A stretch of 57,814 nucleotides of DNA, taken from contig CAMYAO010000013.1 in assembly GCA_947253885.1 (NCBI GenBank), positions 1 to 57,814 of the forward strand, given 5' to 3'. Source of the DNA: an uncultured Clostridium sp. (GTDB lineage Bacteria; Bacillota; Clostridia; Lachnospirales; Lachnospiraceae). Under the pieces are notes generated by a model that did no database searches, was not told the origin of the DNA, and was given only the letters and a program-made list of their open reading frames with translations. Position numbers and translations under genes: made by a program. How positions within the stretch are numbered: the stretch's first letter is position 1; each line of letters starts with the position of its first letter. Shown in pieces: positions 8,705-16,694 of the stretch.

Positions 8705-9214
8705 ATGGAAAATAAAAAGATCGAAGTGTATTTTGGAGACGGACGCGGAAAGACATCCGCTGCGATCGGAAATGCCATCCAGAAAGCGGGAAAAGGCAAG
8801 AGTGTAATCATGATACAGTTTCTGAAGGAAAAAGAAGGAGCCGTGAATGAATTTATCCGACGTCTGGAACCTGAAATGAAGGTATTTCGTTTTCAAAAAT
8901 CAGAGAGATTTTTTGATGATCTGAGCAAGCAGCAGCAGGCGGATGAAATTGCAAATATTTTAAACGGTGTTAATTATGCAAAAAAAGTGTTGTCTACAGA
9001 AGAATGTAATATTTTAATATTAGATGAGGTTCTTGCATTGGTTGATCGAAATATTATATCAATTAAGGAACTGATCGATATTTTGGAAAGAGTGGATGAG
9101 GATGTAGAAATGATTCTTACCGGAAGAAACTTCCGAAAAGAGCTTTTGCCATATGTAAATGTTGTGTATGAAATAGCACAGAAATATCCTTCTGAAAACG
9201 AATCGTATACATGA
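8705..9214 (+). CDS. cobO: Corrinoid adenosyltransferase, CobO/BtuR type (169 aa)
   Basis: It transfers the 5'-deoxyadenosyl group from ATP to a reduced corrinoid, making adenosylcobalamin or its precursor. The modified P-loop GDGRGKTSAA at about residues 11-20 and the later VIMIQFLK and LILDEVLALVDR stretches are hallmarks of the CobA/CobO/BtuR family. The start at 8705 is chosen because it follows AAAGGAGA. An upstream in-frame ATG at 8630 overlaps the previous gene and adds unrelated sequence. Length (169 aa) is typical. It stands alone, without other cobalamin genes nearby, which is common for salvage from scavenged corrinoids. Confidence 0.9.
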   Translation: MENKKIEVYFGDGRGKTSAAIGNAIQKAGKGKSVIMIQFLKEKEGAVNEFIRRLEPEMKVFRFQKSERFFDDLSKQQQADEIANILNGVNYAKKVLSTEECNILILDEVLALVDRNIISIKELIDILERVDEDVEMILTGRNFRKELLPYVNVVYEIAQKYPSENESYT

Positions 9215-9224
9215 TACGGATTGG

Positions 9225-9253
9225 TTGACAGGCTATTGGCATGGTGCTATATT
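9225..9253 (+). promoter_or_regulatory. Predicted dapA promoter
   Basis: Perfect -35 TTGACA (9225-9230) and -10 TATATT (9248-9253) have a 17-bp spacer. It fires directly into the lysine riboswitch. Confidence 0.8.
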
Positions 9254-9268
9254 GTATGTAAATAAAAT

Positions 9269-9490
9269 GATAGAGGTTGCGTGATTTATCAGTAGCTTTA
9301 TGGATGTATCGGTAGCATTTGAAGTAAAGTGAAAGGAGAAAGCGCCGAAAGGAGAAAGGGGTACCGAGCTCTTTGTTCTTGGGCATGGGTTTAACAGACT
9401 TATGACTGTCATCGGATTTTCCGGTGTTGCGCTATCACTGAACGAACTGAGAAGAATTCAGAGACCGGTGCAATCGCCCCGGTCTTATTT
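9269..9490 (+). promoter_or_regulatory. Lysine riboswitch (L box) upstream of dapA
   Basis: The leader carries the lysine-aptamer landmarks in order: AGAGGTTGCG, CAGTAGC, GAAGTAAAGTG, AAAGGAG, GCGCCGAAAGGAG, TTGGGCATGGG, and GACTTATGACTGTC. The basal helix closes with GATAG (9269-9273) pairing with CTATC (9432-9436). A terminator follows at 9462-9490, and the downstream gene is dapA, the first committed step towards lysine. When lysine binds, the terminator should form and dapA expression should fall. Confidence 0.88.
9462..9490 (+). terminator. Riboswitch-controlled terminator
   Basis: AGACCGG (9462-9468) pairs with CCGGTCT (9479-9485), followed by TATTTTT. This is the expression platform of the lysine riboswitch. 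Confidence 0.8.
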
Positions 9491-9541
9491 TTCGACGGGG
9501 GCCTCTTAAACAAGGACTAAATTGACAAGGAGGAAATTACA

Positions 9542-10426
9542 ATGCCAATTTTTAGAGGAGCGGGTGTAGCGATTGTAACACCGATGAAAGATAATTTTGA
9601 TGTGGATTTTGAGGGTCTGGAACAGAACATCAATTATCAGGTTGACAACGGATGTGATTGCATTATTATAACAGGTACGACCGGAGAAGGTTCTACCCTG
9701 ACAGAGGCAGAGCATCTCGAAACAATTAAAAAAGCAGTGGAGTTTACGAAAGGTCGTATTCCGGTAATTGCCGGAAGCGGTTCTAATTGCACACGAACTG
9801 CAATTCAAATGTCAAAAGAGGCGGCAAGCTACGGAGTAGACGGTCTGTTGGTTGTTACTCCATATTATAATAAAGCGACCCAAAACGGTCTGGTTGCACA
9901 TTATTCCGCAATTGCGGAAGCGGTAGATGTGCCGATCGTAATGTATAATGTTCCGAGCAGAACAGGCTGTAATATTCAAGCGGCAACTGCAGCCAAGCTG
10001 ATTTCGGAAGTTCCGAATATTGTTGGAATCAAGGATGCCACAGGTGATTTGTCACAGGCGGCAGAGATGATGAATCTGTGTGACGGAAACATGGAATTAT
10101 ATTCGGGAAACGATGATCAGGTATTACCTTTGCTTTCTCTCGGAGGAATAGGAGTGATTTCCGTACTATGTAATATTGCACCTAAGGCAACACATGATAT
10201 GGTAATGGAATATTTAGAAGGCGATCAGGCGCTTGCCAGAAAGATCCAACTGGATGCCATCCCACTGATCAATGCATTATTCTGTGAAGTGAATCCGATT
10301 CCGGTAAAGGCGGCTCTGGAGATGATGCATCTTCCTGCCGGACCGCTTCGTGCACCATTAACAGAATTAAGTTCAGAACATAAAATTTTATTAAAAGAAG
10401 AAATGAAGAAATTTGGTTTGCTGTAA
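9542..10426 (+). CDS. dapA: 4-hydroxy-tetrahydrodipicolinate synthase (294 aa)
   Basis: DapA condenses pyruvate with aspartate semialdehyde in the cytoplasm, the first step of the lysine/diaminopimelate branch. The Schiff-base lysine is Lys164 in VGIKDATGD. The catalytic triad residues are visible as Thr46/Thr47 in GTTGEGSTLT, Tyr109 in TPYYN and Tyr135 in MYNVPSRTG, with Arg140 as the carboxylate clamp. Length is standard. An AAGGAGG ribosome site is well placed. It lies just behind the lysine riboswitch and ahead of dapB, with a GC-rich hairpin between the two genes that may reduce read-through. Confidence 0.97.
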   Translation: MPIFRGAGVAIVTPMKDNFDVDFEGLEQNINYQVDNGCDCIIITGTTGEGSTLTEAEHLETIKKAVEFTKGRIPVIAGSGSNCTRTAIQMSKEAASYGVDGLLVVTPYYNKATQNGLVAHYSAIAEAVDVPIVMYNVPSRTGCNIQAATAAKLISEVPNIVGIKDATGDLSQAAEMMNLCDGNMELYSGNDDQVLPLLSLGGIGVISVLCNIAPKATHDMVMEYLEGDQALARKIQLDAIPLINALFCEVNPIPVKAALEMMHLPAGPLRAPLTELSSEHKILLKEEMKKFGLL

Positions 10427-10450
10427 CTAAGTTTATACAAAAATCTATTG

Positions 10451-10478
10451 CCCCCGTAATCTTACGGGGGTATTATTA
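10451..10478 (+). terminator. Hairpin between dapA and dapB
   Basis: CCCCCGTA (10451-10458) pairs with TACGGGGG (10463-10470) around a 4-nt loop, followed by TATTATTA rather than a pure T-run. It is probably a partial terminator that lowers dapB and fbp expression relative to dapA. Confidence 0.6.
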
Positions 10479-10530
10479 TATAGTAAACAATTATACGAAA
10501 AGGCAGATAATAGTAAAAGGAGCTTTTGAA

Positions 10531-11295
10531 ATGACAAAAATTATCATGTGTGGCTGCAATGGTCATATGGGACAGGTGGTTTCCGGACTTTGTAAAGAAG
10601 ATCCGGAGGTCGAGATTGTAGCCGGAATTGATGCACATAATCAGACGGAAAACGACTATCCGGTTTTTGCAGGTTTTGCAGAGTGTACGATTGAGGCGGA
10701 TGTAATCATTGATTTTTCTCATGTCAGTATGACAGAATCTCTTCTGGCATATAGCGTAGAACATCAGACACCGGTTGTTTTCTGCACTACAGGATTGAGT
10801 GAGGAACAGCTGAAATCGGTAGAAAAAGCATGGGAAAAGGTTGCGATATTAAAATCTGCCAATATGTCTCTGGGGATTAATATGCTTTATGATCTGTTGG
10901 CTCAGGCGGCTAAAATTTTGGCACCTGCCGGATTTGATATGGAAATCGTGGAGAAACATCATAATCAAAAACTGGATGCTCCGAGCGGAACTGCACTGGC
11001 ATTGGCAGACGCAGTAAGAGATGCATTGCCGGATCACTATGATTATATCTATGACAGAAGTCAGGAACGAAAAAAACGTGCCAAAAATGAGATTGGAATT
11101 GCTGCTGTTCGAGGAGGAAATATTGTAGGGGAGCACGAAGTGATCTTTGCAGGCCTGGATGAAGTGATTACATTTGAGCATACGGCTTATTCCAAGTCAC
11201 TATTTGGAAAAGGCGCGATAGAGGCGGCAAAGTTTTTAAAAGGAAAGCCTGCCGGACATTATGATATGAGAGATGTCGTAAAAGCAAAAGCATAA
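10531..11295 (+). CDS. dapB: 4-hydroxy-tetrahydrodipicolinate reductase (254 aa)
   Basis: DapB reduces the DapA product with NAD(P)H to tetrahydrodipicolinate. The N-terminal nucleotide-binding loop is CGCNGHMGQVV (about residues 7-17). The catalytic/substrate segment is EKHHNQKLDAPSGTALALAD, with His143-His144 and Lys147 as the expected key residues. Length is normal for the family. The start follows AAAAGGAG. It is downstream of dapA and six bases ahead of the reading frame that contains fbp, so the three probably share a transcript. Confidence 0.97.
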   Translation: MTKIIMCGCNGHMGQVVSGLCKEDPEVEIVAGIDAHNQTENDYPVFAGFAECTIEADVIIDFSHVSMTESLLAYSVEHQTPVVFCTTGLSEEQLKSVEKAWEKVAILKSANMSLGINMLYDLLAQAAKILAPAGFDMEIVEKHHNQKLDAPSGTALALADAVRDALPDHYDYIYDRSQERKKRAKNEIGIAAVRGGNIVGEHEVIFAGLDEVITFEHTAYSKSLFGKGAIEAAKFLKGKPAGHYDMRDVVKAKA

Positions 11296-11313
11296 GGATT
11301 TATGGAGGGGAAG

Positions 11314-13278
11314 ATGACAGAGCAAAAAAAGAAATACTTAAGTATATTGTCAAGGCAATATCCGAATGTTTCTACAGCGGCAACGGAAATCGTAAACCTG
11401 AAAGCAATTTTGAACCTGCCGAAGGGAACAGAGCATTTCATGTCTGATATTCATGGAGAGTATGAGCAGTTTTTACATGTTCTGAATAACGGCTCCGGAG
11501 CAATCAGAAGAAAAATAGAAGATGAATTCGGCTCTTCTTTGGAAATACAGGAAAAAAGAACATTGGCGCATTTGATTTATTATCCGGAACGGAAGATGAA
11601 ACAGATCAAGTCCAATATGGATTCAGTCGAGATGCTGGAAGATTGGTTTCATGTAACCATATTTCGGCTGATTCGTGTATGTAAAAATGCTTCTTCCAAA
11701 TATACACGTTCCAAAGTTCGAAAGGCACTGCCGAGTAACTTTGCTTACATTATCGAAGAATTGATGACAGGACGGCCGGAGGTATCCGATCAGGAGGCAT
11801 ACTATCATGAGATTATCAATACGGTAATCGAAACCGGTCGGGCAGATGATCTGGTAATTGAGTTCTGCAGACTGATTCGCCGTTTTACAATTGATCATTT
11901 GCATGTGCTCGGGGATATATTCGATCGTGGGCCGTATCCGCATCTGATAATGGATCTGCTGATGAAGCATCATTCTGTAGATATTCAGTGGGGAAACCAT
12001 GATGTATTGTGGATGGGCGCCGCTGCCGGAAGCAGCTGCTGTATTGCCAATATGCTTCGTATTTCGGCAAAATACGGGAATCTTTCTATTTTGGAAGACA
12101 ATTACGGCATCAATCTGATTCCACTTGCAAGACTGGCATTAGATGTGTACGGAGATGATCCTTGCACTGCATTTAAACTGAGTATTACAGATGATAACTA
12201 TGACCGTTCCGGTGCAGAACTGGATTTGAAAATGCATAAGGCGATTTCTGTAATCCAATTCAAACTGGAAGGCGAAATGATTCGTCGTCACCCTGAGTTT
12301 GACATGAATGATCGATTGCTTTTGGATAAAATCAACTGGGACAAAAAAACAATCATGGTATATGGGAAAGAGTATCCTATGCGTGATATGCTGCTTCCGA
12401 CCGTTGATCCGAAAGATCCGTATAAACTGACAGAGGAAGAGGCAGATGTAGTAGAGCGTCTTCAAAACTGTTTTTTGGGAAGTCAAAGGCTGCAGACCCA
12501 TATTCGTTTTTTGTATGCAAAGGGCAGTCTGTATAAAGTATACAACGGAAATTTACTGTTTCACGGATGTGTTCCGTTAAATGAGGACGGAAGTTTTAAA
12601 GAAGTTGAGATATATGGTAAAAAATATAAGGGAAAAGCATTGTATGATGTGCTAGATGCTTATGCACGAAAAGGATTTTTTGATATAAATCCGGTGGAAC
12701 GTCAAAAGGGAAATGATATTCTTTGGTATATATGGATCAACAAAAATTCTCCTGTTTTCGGTAAGGATAAAATGACGACTTTTGAGCGGTACTTTATTGA
12801 GGATAAGGCTACACATAAGGAGCCGAAAAATCCGTATTATAAATTGTATGAAAATGAGGAAGTGATCAACTCGATTCTGCAAGAATTCGGTCTGCCGACA
12901 GAAGGTGCACATATTGTGAACGGTCATATTCCGGTTGAGGCGAAAAAGGGAGAATCTCCGTCTAAGTGCAATGGAAAGGTGCTGGTGATTGATGGCGGAT
13001 TTTCAAAAGCATATCAGGGTAAAACCGGAATTGCGGGTTATACTCTGACTTACAATTCATACGGTCTGGTATTGGCGGCGCATCCTCCTTTCAAGTCCAT
13101 GGAAGAGACGGTACTGGAAGATGCGGATCTGGCGAGTCATATTGTTCTGGAAGAAAACGTGGTTAAAAGAAAATTGGTTGGAGATACCGATACCGGAAAA
13201 GAGCTGAAAGGTTATATTAAAGAGCTGGAAGAGCTTTTACTTGCATATCGAAGCGGGATAATTGTCGAAAAATTATAA
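11314..13278 (+). CDS. fbp: Fructose-1,6-bisphosphatase class III (654 aa)
   Basis: This gluconeogenic enzyme removes the 1-phosphate from fructose 1,6-bisphosphate. It is the large Firmicutes class III type, a metallophosphatase: EHFMSDIHGEYEQF, then GDIFDRGPYPHLIMDLL and WGNHDVLWMGA give the metal-binding Asp/His set. Near the C-terminus lie VNGHIPV and LVIDGGFSKAYQ. I prefer the ATG at 11314, behind GGAGGGG. An in-frame ATG at 11302 would place that ribosome site inside the coding region. It sits directly behind dapB. This is an unusual functional pairing and probably just shared transcription. Confidence 0.95.
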   Translation: MTEQKKKYLSILSRQYPNVSTAATEIVNLKAILNLPKGTEHFMSDIHGEYEQFLHVLNNGSGAIRRKIEDEFGSSLEIQEKRTLAHLIYYPERKMKQIKSNMDSVEMLEDWFHVTIFRLIRVCKNASSKYTRSKVRKALPSNFAYIIEELMTGRPEVSDQEAYYHEIINTVIETGRADDLVIEFCRLIRRFTIDHLHVLGDIFDRGPYPHLIMDLLMKHHSVDIQWGNHDVLWMGAAAGSSCCIANMLRISAKYGNLSILEDNYGINLIPLARLALDVYGDDPCTAFKLSITDDNYDRSGAELDLKMHKAISVIQFKLEGEMIRRHPEFDMNDRLLLDKINWDKKTIMVYGKEYPMRDMLLPTVDPKDPYKLTEEEADVVERLQNCFLGSQRLQTHIRFLYAKGSLYKVYNGNLLFHGCVPLNEDGSFKEVEIYGKKYKGKALYDVLDAYARKGFFDINPVERQKGNDILWYIWINKNSPVFGKDKMTTFERYFIEDKATHKEPKNPYYKLYENEEVINSILQEFGLPTEGAHIVNGHIPVEAKKGESPSKCNGKVLVIDGGFSKAYQGKTGIAGYTLTYNSYGLVLAAHPPFKSMEETVLEDADLASHIVLEENVVKRKLVGDTDTGKELKGYIKELEELLLAYRSGIIVEKL

Positions 13279-13381
13279 GATGTGTTTAGAAAAATTGTAC
13301 GGAAAGAAATGCTTATATACAAAATCTCTGTTTTTTTGTAAATGCAATGATTGTATTTATGTAAAAAGTGCTTAAAAAATC

Positions 13382-13409
13382 TTGCAAATAAGGGCAGATT
13401 ATGTAATTA
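13382..13409 (+). promoter_or_regulatory. Predicted promoter of the lactate locus
   Basis: TTGCAA (13382-13387) and TAATTA (13404-13409) lie 16 bp apart in an otherwise gene-free, AT-rich gap (13279-13523). Transcription would start near 13416, about 20 bases before a long inverted repeat. Confidence 0.45.
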
Positions 13410-13433
13410 TTAGAGAGAGATTTATAGTTAATT

Positions 13434-13477
13434 GTTCCACTCGTTAAAATATTTTTATATTTCTAACGAGTGTGAAC
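13434..13477. promoter_or_regulatory. Inverted repeat in the lctP leader
   Basis: CACTCGTTA (13438-13446) is repeated perfectly as TAACGAGTG (13464-13472). With one bulged base the arms extend to GTTCCACTCGTTA and TAACGAGTGTGAAC (13434-13477). The 17-nt centre is pure A/T except for one C. It could be an operator for a lactate-responsive regulator, or an RNA hairpin in the leader. There is no T-run behind it, so it is not a terminator. Confidence 0.6.
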
Positions 13478-13523
13478 AGTATTACCCCTTGCAAGGTGTA
13501 AAGAGTGTTTAAAAAAGGAGGAG

Positions 13524-15086
13524 ATGGATTTGAACGTATTGCAATTTATCTTAGGATTACTTCCAATCATCTGGCTGATTATTGCGATGGCCGGAATCAA
13601 GATGGCAGGATGGAAAGCCTGCGTTATTGCATTGGTTATTGCTGTGGTAGAAGCAATTGCTTACAAGCATTTGCCGGTAGTATCTACCGGATCTGCCGTA
13701 GTTGAAGGTGCGTTGAATGCTTTATGGCCGATTATTTTGGTTATTTTGGCAGCATTATTTGCCTACAACTTAGTAGTAGAGACCAAAGCTATGGAAGCTA
13801 TGAAACACATGCTGACAGGTGTATCTATGGATACCCGTGTATTAGCGTTATTGATCGGTTGGGGATTCGGTAACTTCATGGAAGGTATGGCAGGATTCGG
13901 TACCGCTGTAGCTATTCCGGCGGCTATTTTAGTAGCTATGGGTTACAATCCGGTCAAAACAGTTGTTGCATGTCTGGTTGTAAACGCTACACCGACCGCA
14001 TTCGGTTCTGTAGGTGTACCGACTGTTACATTAGCTAATGTTACCGGACTGGATGTCAGAGCATTGTCTGCCAACACAGGTACGGTAGAGGCATTATTGA
14101 TGTTCTTATCACCATTCTTTATGATTGTTATTATCGGTGGTGGATTTAAAGCTTTAAAAGGTTGCATGGGTATGACAATTCTTGCAGCCGCAAGTTTTAC
14201 CGTTCCATGTGTAGTTGCATCTCACTTTATCGGAGCAGAGTTACCTAATATCTTAGGTTCTATCATCTGTATGGTATGTATTTTTATCTTTGCGCGAATG
14301 GGAAAAGGACAGAAAATTCCGGGAGAATATCGGGCAGAGCAGACCGAAGAAATGAAGAATGCAAGTTATTCGAGTAAGGATTATCTGGTTGCTTGGAGTC
14401 CGTTCATCCTTATCTTTATCGTTTTGGTTATTACAAACCTGATTCCTGCTGTTAAAACAGCATTGGCACCGTTTGCAAGTAAGTTCCAGATCTATGTAGA
14501 TCTTGCACCGAACGCAAAACCTTCGCCTTTAGGATTTACATGGATTAACACGCCAGGTGTATGGATCTTTATCTGTGCCTTCATCGGTGCGGCAATTCAA
14601 AAAGCATCTGCAGCGACTACTTTCAGAGTATTGGGAAAAACAATCAAATCAAACTGGAAGACAATCGTTACTATCTGCAGTGTAGTAGCAATCGCTAAAG
14701 TTATGGGACACTCCGGTATGACAAAAGATATCGCAGTATTCCTGGCAGGCGCAACAGGAGCAGCATTCCCACTGATCTCACCATTGATCGGTACATTGGG
14801 CGGATTTGTAACAGGTTCCGGAACTTCTACCTGTATCTTGTTCGGACCATTACAGGCGGATACGGCAAATGCGATCGGATCAGAACCTGCATGGCTTGCA
14901 GCAGCTAACACAATGGGTGCCGGCATCGGTAAGATGATCAGCCCTCAGGGTATTGCAATCGGTACAGCTGCAGTCGGATTGGCAGGATCAGAAAGTAAAG
15001 TATTGAGCAGTGTTGCTAAATTTGCAGTTATCTTCTTTGTGATTGGCGGAATTTTATGTTTCGTTATGCCAAAAATAGGTTTTTAA
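13524..15086 (+). CDS. lctP: Lactate permease, LctP/LldP family (520 aa)
   Basis: This membrane carrier imports lactate (and glycolate) with protons. About 12 or more hydrophobic segments run along the whole length. The family-typical stretches GWGFGNFMEGMAGFGTAVA, NATPTAFGSVGVPT and TGSGTSTCILFGPLQ are present. ATG 13524 lies only two bases after AAGGAGG, so the in-frame TTG at 13530 (eight bases away) may be the true start; both give nearly the same protein. Codon choice here and in the next four genes favours GGT, GCT, GTA and CGT, suggesting high expression. It leads the lactate locus. Confidence 0.95.
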   Translation: MDLNVLQFILGLLPIIWLIIAMAGIKMAGWKACVIALVIAVVEAIAYKHLPVVSTGSAVVEGALNALWPIILVILAALFAYNLVVETKAMEAMKHMLTGVSMDTRVLALLIGWGFGNFMEGMAGFGTAVAIPAAILVAMGYNPVKTVVACLVVNATPTAFGSVGVPTVTLANVTGLDVRALSANTGTVEALLMFLSPFFMIVIIGGGFKALKGCMGMTILAAASFTVPCVVASHFIGAELPNILGSIICMVCIFIFARMGKGQKIPGEYRAEQTEEMKNASYSSKDYLVAWSPFILIFIVLVITNLIPAVKTALAPFASKFQIYVDLAPNAKPSPLGFTWINTPGVWIFICAFIGAAIQKASAATTFRVLGKTIKSNWKTIVTICSVVAIAKVMGHSGMTKDIAVFLAGATGAAFPLISPLIGTLGGFVTGSGTSTCILFGPLQADTANAIGSEPAWLAAANTMGAGIGKMISPQGIAIGTAAVGLAGSESKVLSSVAKFAVIFFVIGGILCFVMPKIGF

Positions 15087-15149
15087 CTAAAAATAAATGT
15101 AGTATAATAATGTTAGAACATATTATTTATTTATTTATGAGGAGGAAAT

Positions 15150-16571
15150 ATGTCAAACTACAATCAATTAACACCAGAAATTATTGAGCAGTTAAAAGCT
15201 GCAGCTCCTGGACATTTATTAACAGGGGCAGACATCAATGAAGACTATGAACATGATGAGATGCCTATTTACGGCAAGAAAATGCCGGATGCATTATTGA
15301 TGGCTACCTCTGCAGAAGAAATTGCAGCCTGTGTAAAAATCTGTAATGACAACCTGATTCCTGTAACACCTCGTGGTGCAGGTACAGGCCTTGTAGGTGG
15401 TGCAGTTCCTAAAGCAGGCGGACTTGTAGTAGATACTACAAAGATGAATAAGATTCTTGGCTACGATATGGAAAACTTTACCGTAACAATTGAGCCGGGT
15501 ATCCTGTTAAATGACCTTGCTGAAGACTGTGTGAGCAGAGGCTTGATGTATCCACCGGATCCAGGTGAGAAATTTGCTACCGTAGGCGGTAACGTATCTA
15601 CAAATGCAGGCGGTATGAGAGCTGTTAAATACGGTGCAACAAGAGACTATGTACAGGCTATGGAAGTTGTATTGGCAGACGGTACTATTACAAACTTCGG
15701 TGCTTCTGTAAGCAAGACTTCTTCAGGTTATAGCTTATTGAACTTAATGGTTGGTTCTGAAGGTACTTTGGGTATCATTACAAAACTTACCATGAAAGTA
15801 ATTCCGGCACCTAAGAAGGTAATCAGTCTGATCGTTCCATTTGAAGATCTTGAGACATGTATTGCTACTGTTCCGAAGATTAAGATGGCGAATTTAGATC
15901 CACAGGCATTAGAGTTCATGGAGAGAGAAATTGTTCTTTCTTCTGAAAGATACATCGGACGTAGTGTGTTCCCACAGGTTATTGACGGTGTAACAGCCGG
16001 TGCTTACCTGTTGATCACATTTGACAGAGATACTGATGAAGAGTTGGATGAAGTAATGGAAGCTGCTTCTGAATTAGTTTTAGAAGAAGGTGCTATCGAC
16101 GTGCTTGTTGCTGATACCCCGGCAAAAATCAAAGACGCATGGGCTGCTCGTTCCAGCTTCTTAGAGGCTATCGAAGCTGAGACAACATTATTAGACGAGT
16201 GTGACGTAGTAGTTCCTGTAAATCAGATTGCAAAATTCTTAACATTCGCAAATGAATTAGGTAATGAATGCGGTTTGATAATCAAGAGCTTCGGTCATGC
16301 AGGTGATGGTAACTTACATATCTATCAGTGCAGTAATGATCTTGAAATCGAAGAATTCAAGTCTCGTGTAGAGAAATATTTTGCTAAATTATATCCGGCA
16401 GCTACAGAGTGTGGCGGTTTGGTTTCCGGTGAGCACGGAATCGGTTCCGGAAAAGTGAAATACTTAGCTGAATCAGTTGGTGAAGCAAATATGGCATTAA
16501 TGGAGAACATCAAGAAAGTATTCGATCCGAATATGATCTTAAATCCAGGAAAAGTTTGTTATTCACTTTAA
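15150..16571 (+). CDS. lctD: FAD-linked lactate dehydrogenase, GlcD/LctD family (473 aa)
   Basis: This flavoprotein oxidises a 2-hydroxy acid, here most likely lactate to pyruvate given the permease in front. The VAO-type FAD domain shows PRGAGTGLVGGAVP (residues 74-87) and the segment from PPDPGEK to NAGG (135-155). The C-terminal FAD-oxidase domain has GHAGDGNLHIY and SGEHGIG. There is no iron-sulphur domain, and its partner Etf genes lie two genes downstream, matching Etf-dependent lactate dehydrogenases such as Acetobacterium LctBCD and the Megasphaera D-lactate dehydrogenase. A strong GAGGAGGAAA site precedes the ATG. The stereospecificity for D- or L-lactate cannot be read from sequence. 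Confidence 0.92.
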   Translation: MSNYNQLTPEIIEQLKAAAPGHLLTGADINEDYEHDEMPIYGKKMPDALLMATSAEEIAACVKICNDNLIPVTPRGAGTGLVGGAVPKAGGLVVDTTKMNKILGYDMENFTVTIEPGILLNDLAEDCVSRGLMYPPDPGEKFATVGGNVSTNAGGMRAVKYGATRDYVQAMEVVLADGTITNFGASVSKTSSGYSLLNLMVGSEGTLGIITKLTMKVIPAPKKVISLIVPFEDLETCIATVPKIKMANLDPQALEFMEREIVLSSERYIGRSVFPQVIDGVTAGAYLLITFDRDTDEELDEVMEAASELVLEEGAIDVLVADTPAKIKDAWAARSSFLEAIEAETTLLDECDVVVPVNQIAKFLTFANELGNECGLIIKSFGHAGDGNLHIYQCSNDLEIEEFKSRVEKYFAKLYPAATECGGLVSGEHGIGSGKVKYLAESVGEANMALMENIKKVFDPNMILNPGKVCYSL

Positions 16572-16580
16572 GAAAAACTG

Positions 16581-16609
16581 TATACAGATAAAACTAATCA
16601 TGTTATAAT
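16581..16609 (+). promoter_or_regulatory. Possible internal promoter before the acyl-CoA dehydrogenase
   Basis: TATACA (16581-16586) and an extended -10, TGTTATAAT (-10 at 16604-16609), are 17 bp apart. If used, the acd-etfB-etfA part would have its own transcript beginning just before the hairpin at 16621. Confidence 0.45.
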
Positions 16610-16620
16610 ATTAACAACGT

Positions 16621-16645
16621 GCAGGTAGTACCTTGTACTACCTGC
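16621..16645. promoter_or_regulatory. Hairpin between lctD and acd
   Basis: GCAGGTAGTAC (16621-16631) pairs perfectly with GTACTACCTGC (16635-16645) around a 3-nt loop. The tail TATATTACTATT is a poor T-run, so termination would be partial. If transcription begins near 16616 it would instead be a 5'-end stabilising stem of the acd mRNA. Confidence 0.6.
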
Positions 16646-16694
16646 TATATTACTATTAAGCTGAATAAATATTTAAACATTTAGGAGGAGAAAA

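Noticed and set aside
13505..13705. Small open frame overlapping the start of lctP
   Set aside because: It is in the wrong frame across the strongly supported permease start, with no domain and no separate ribosome site.
15103..15108. TATAAT between lctP and lctD as a promoter
   Set aside because: There is no acceptable -35 at the right distance (only TTTTTA). The gap is 63 bases inside a same-strand locus, so it was left out of the features.
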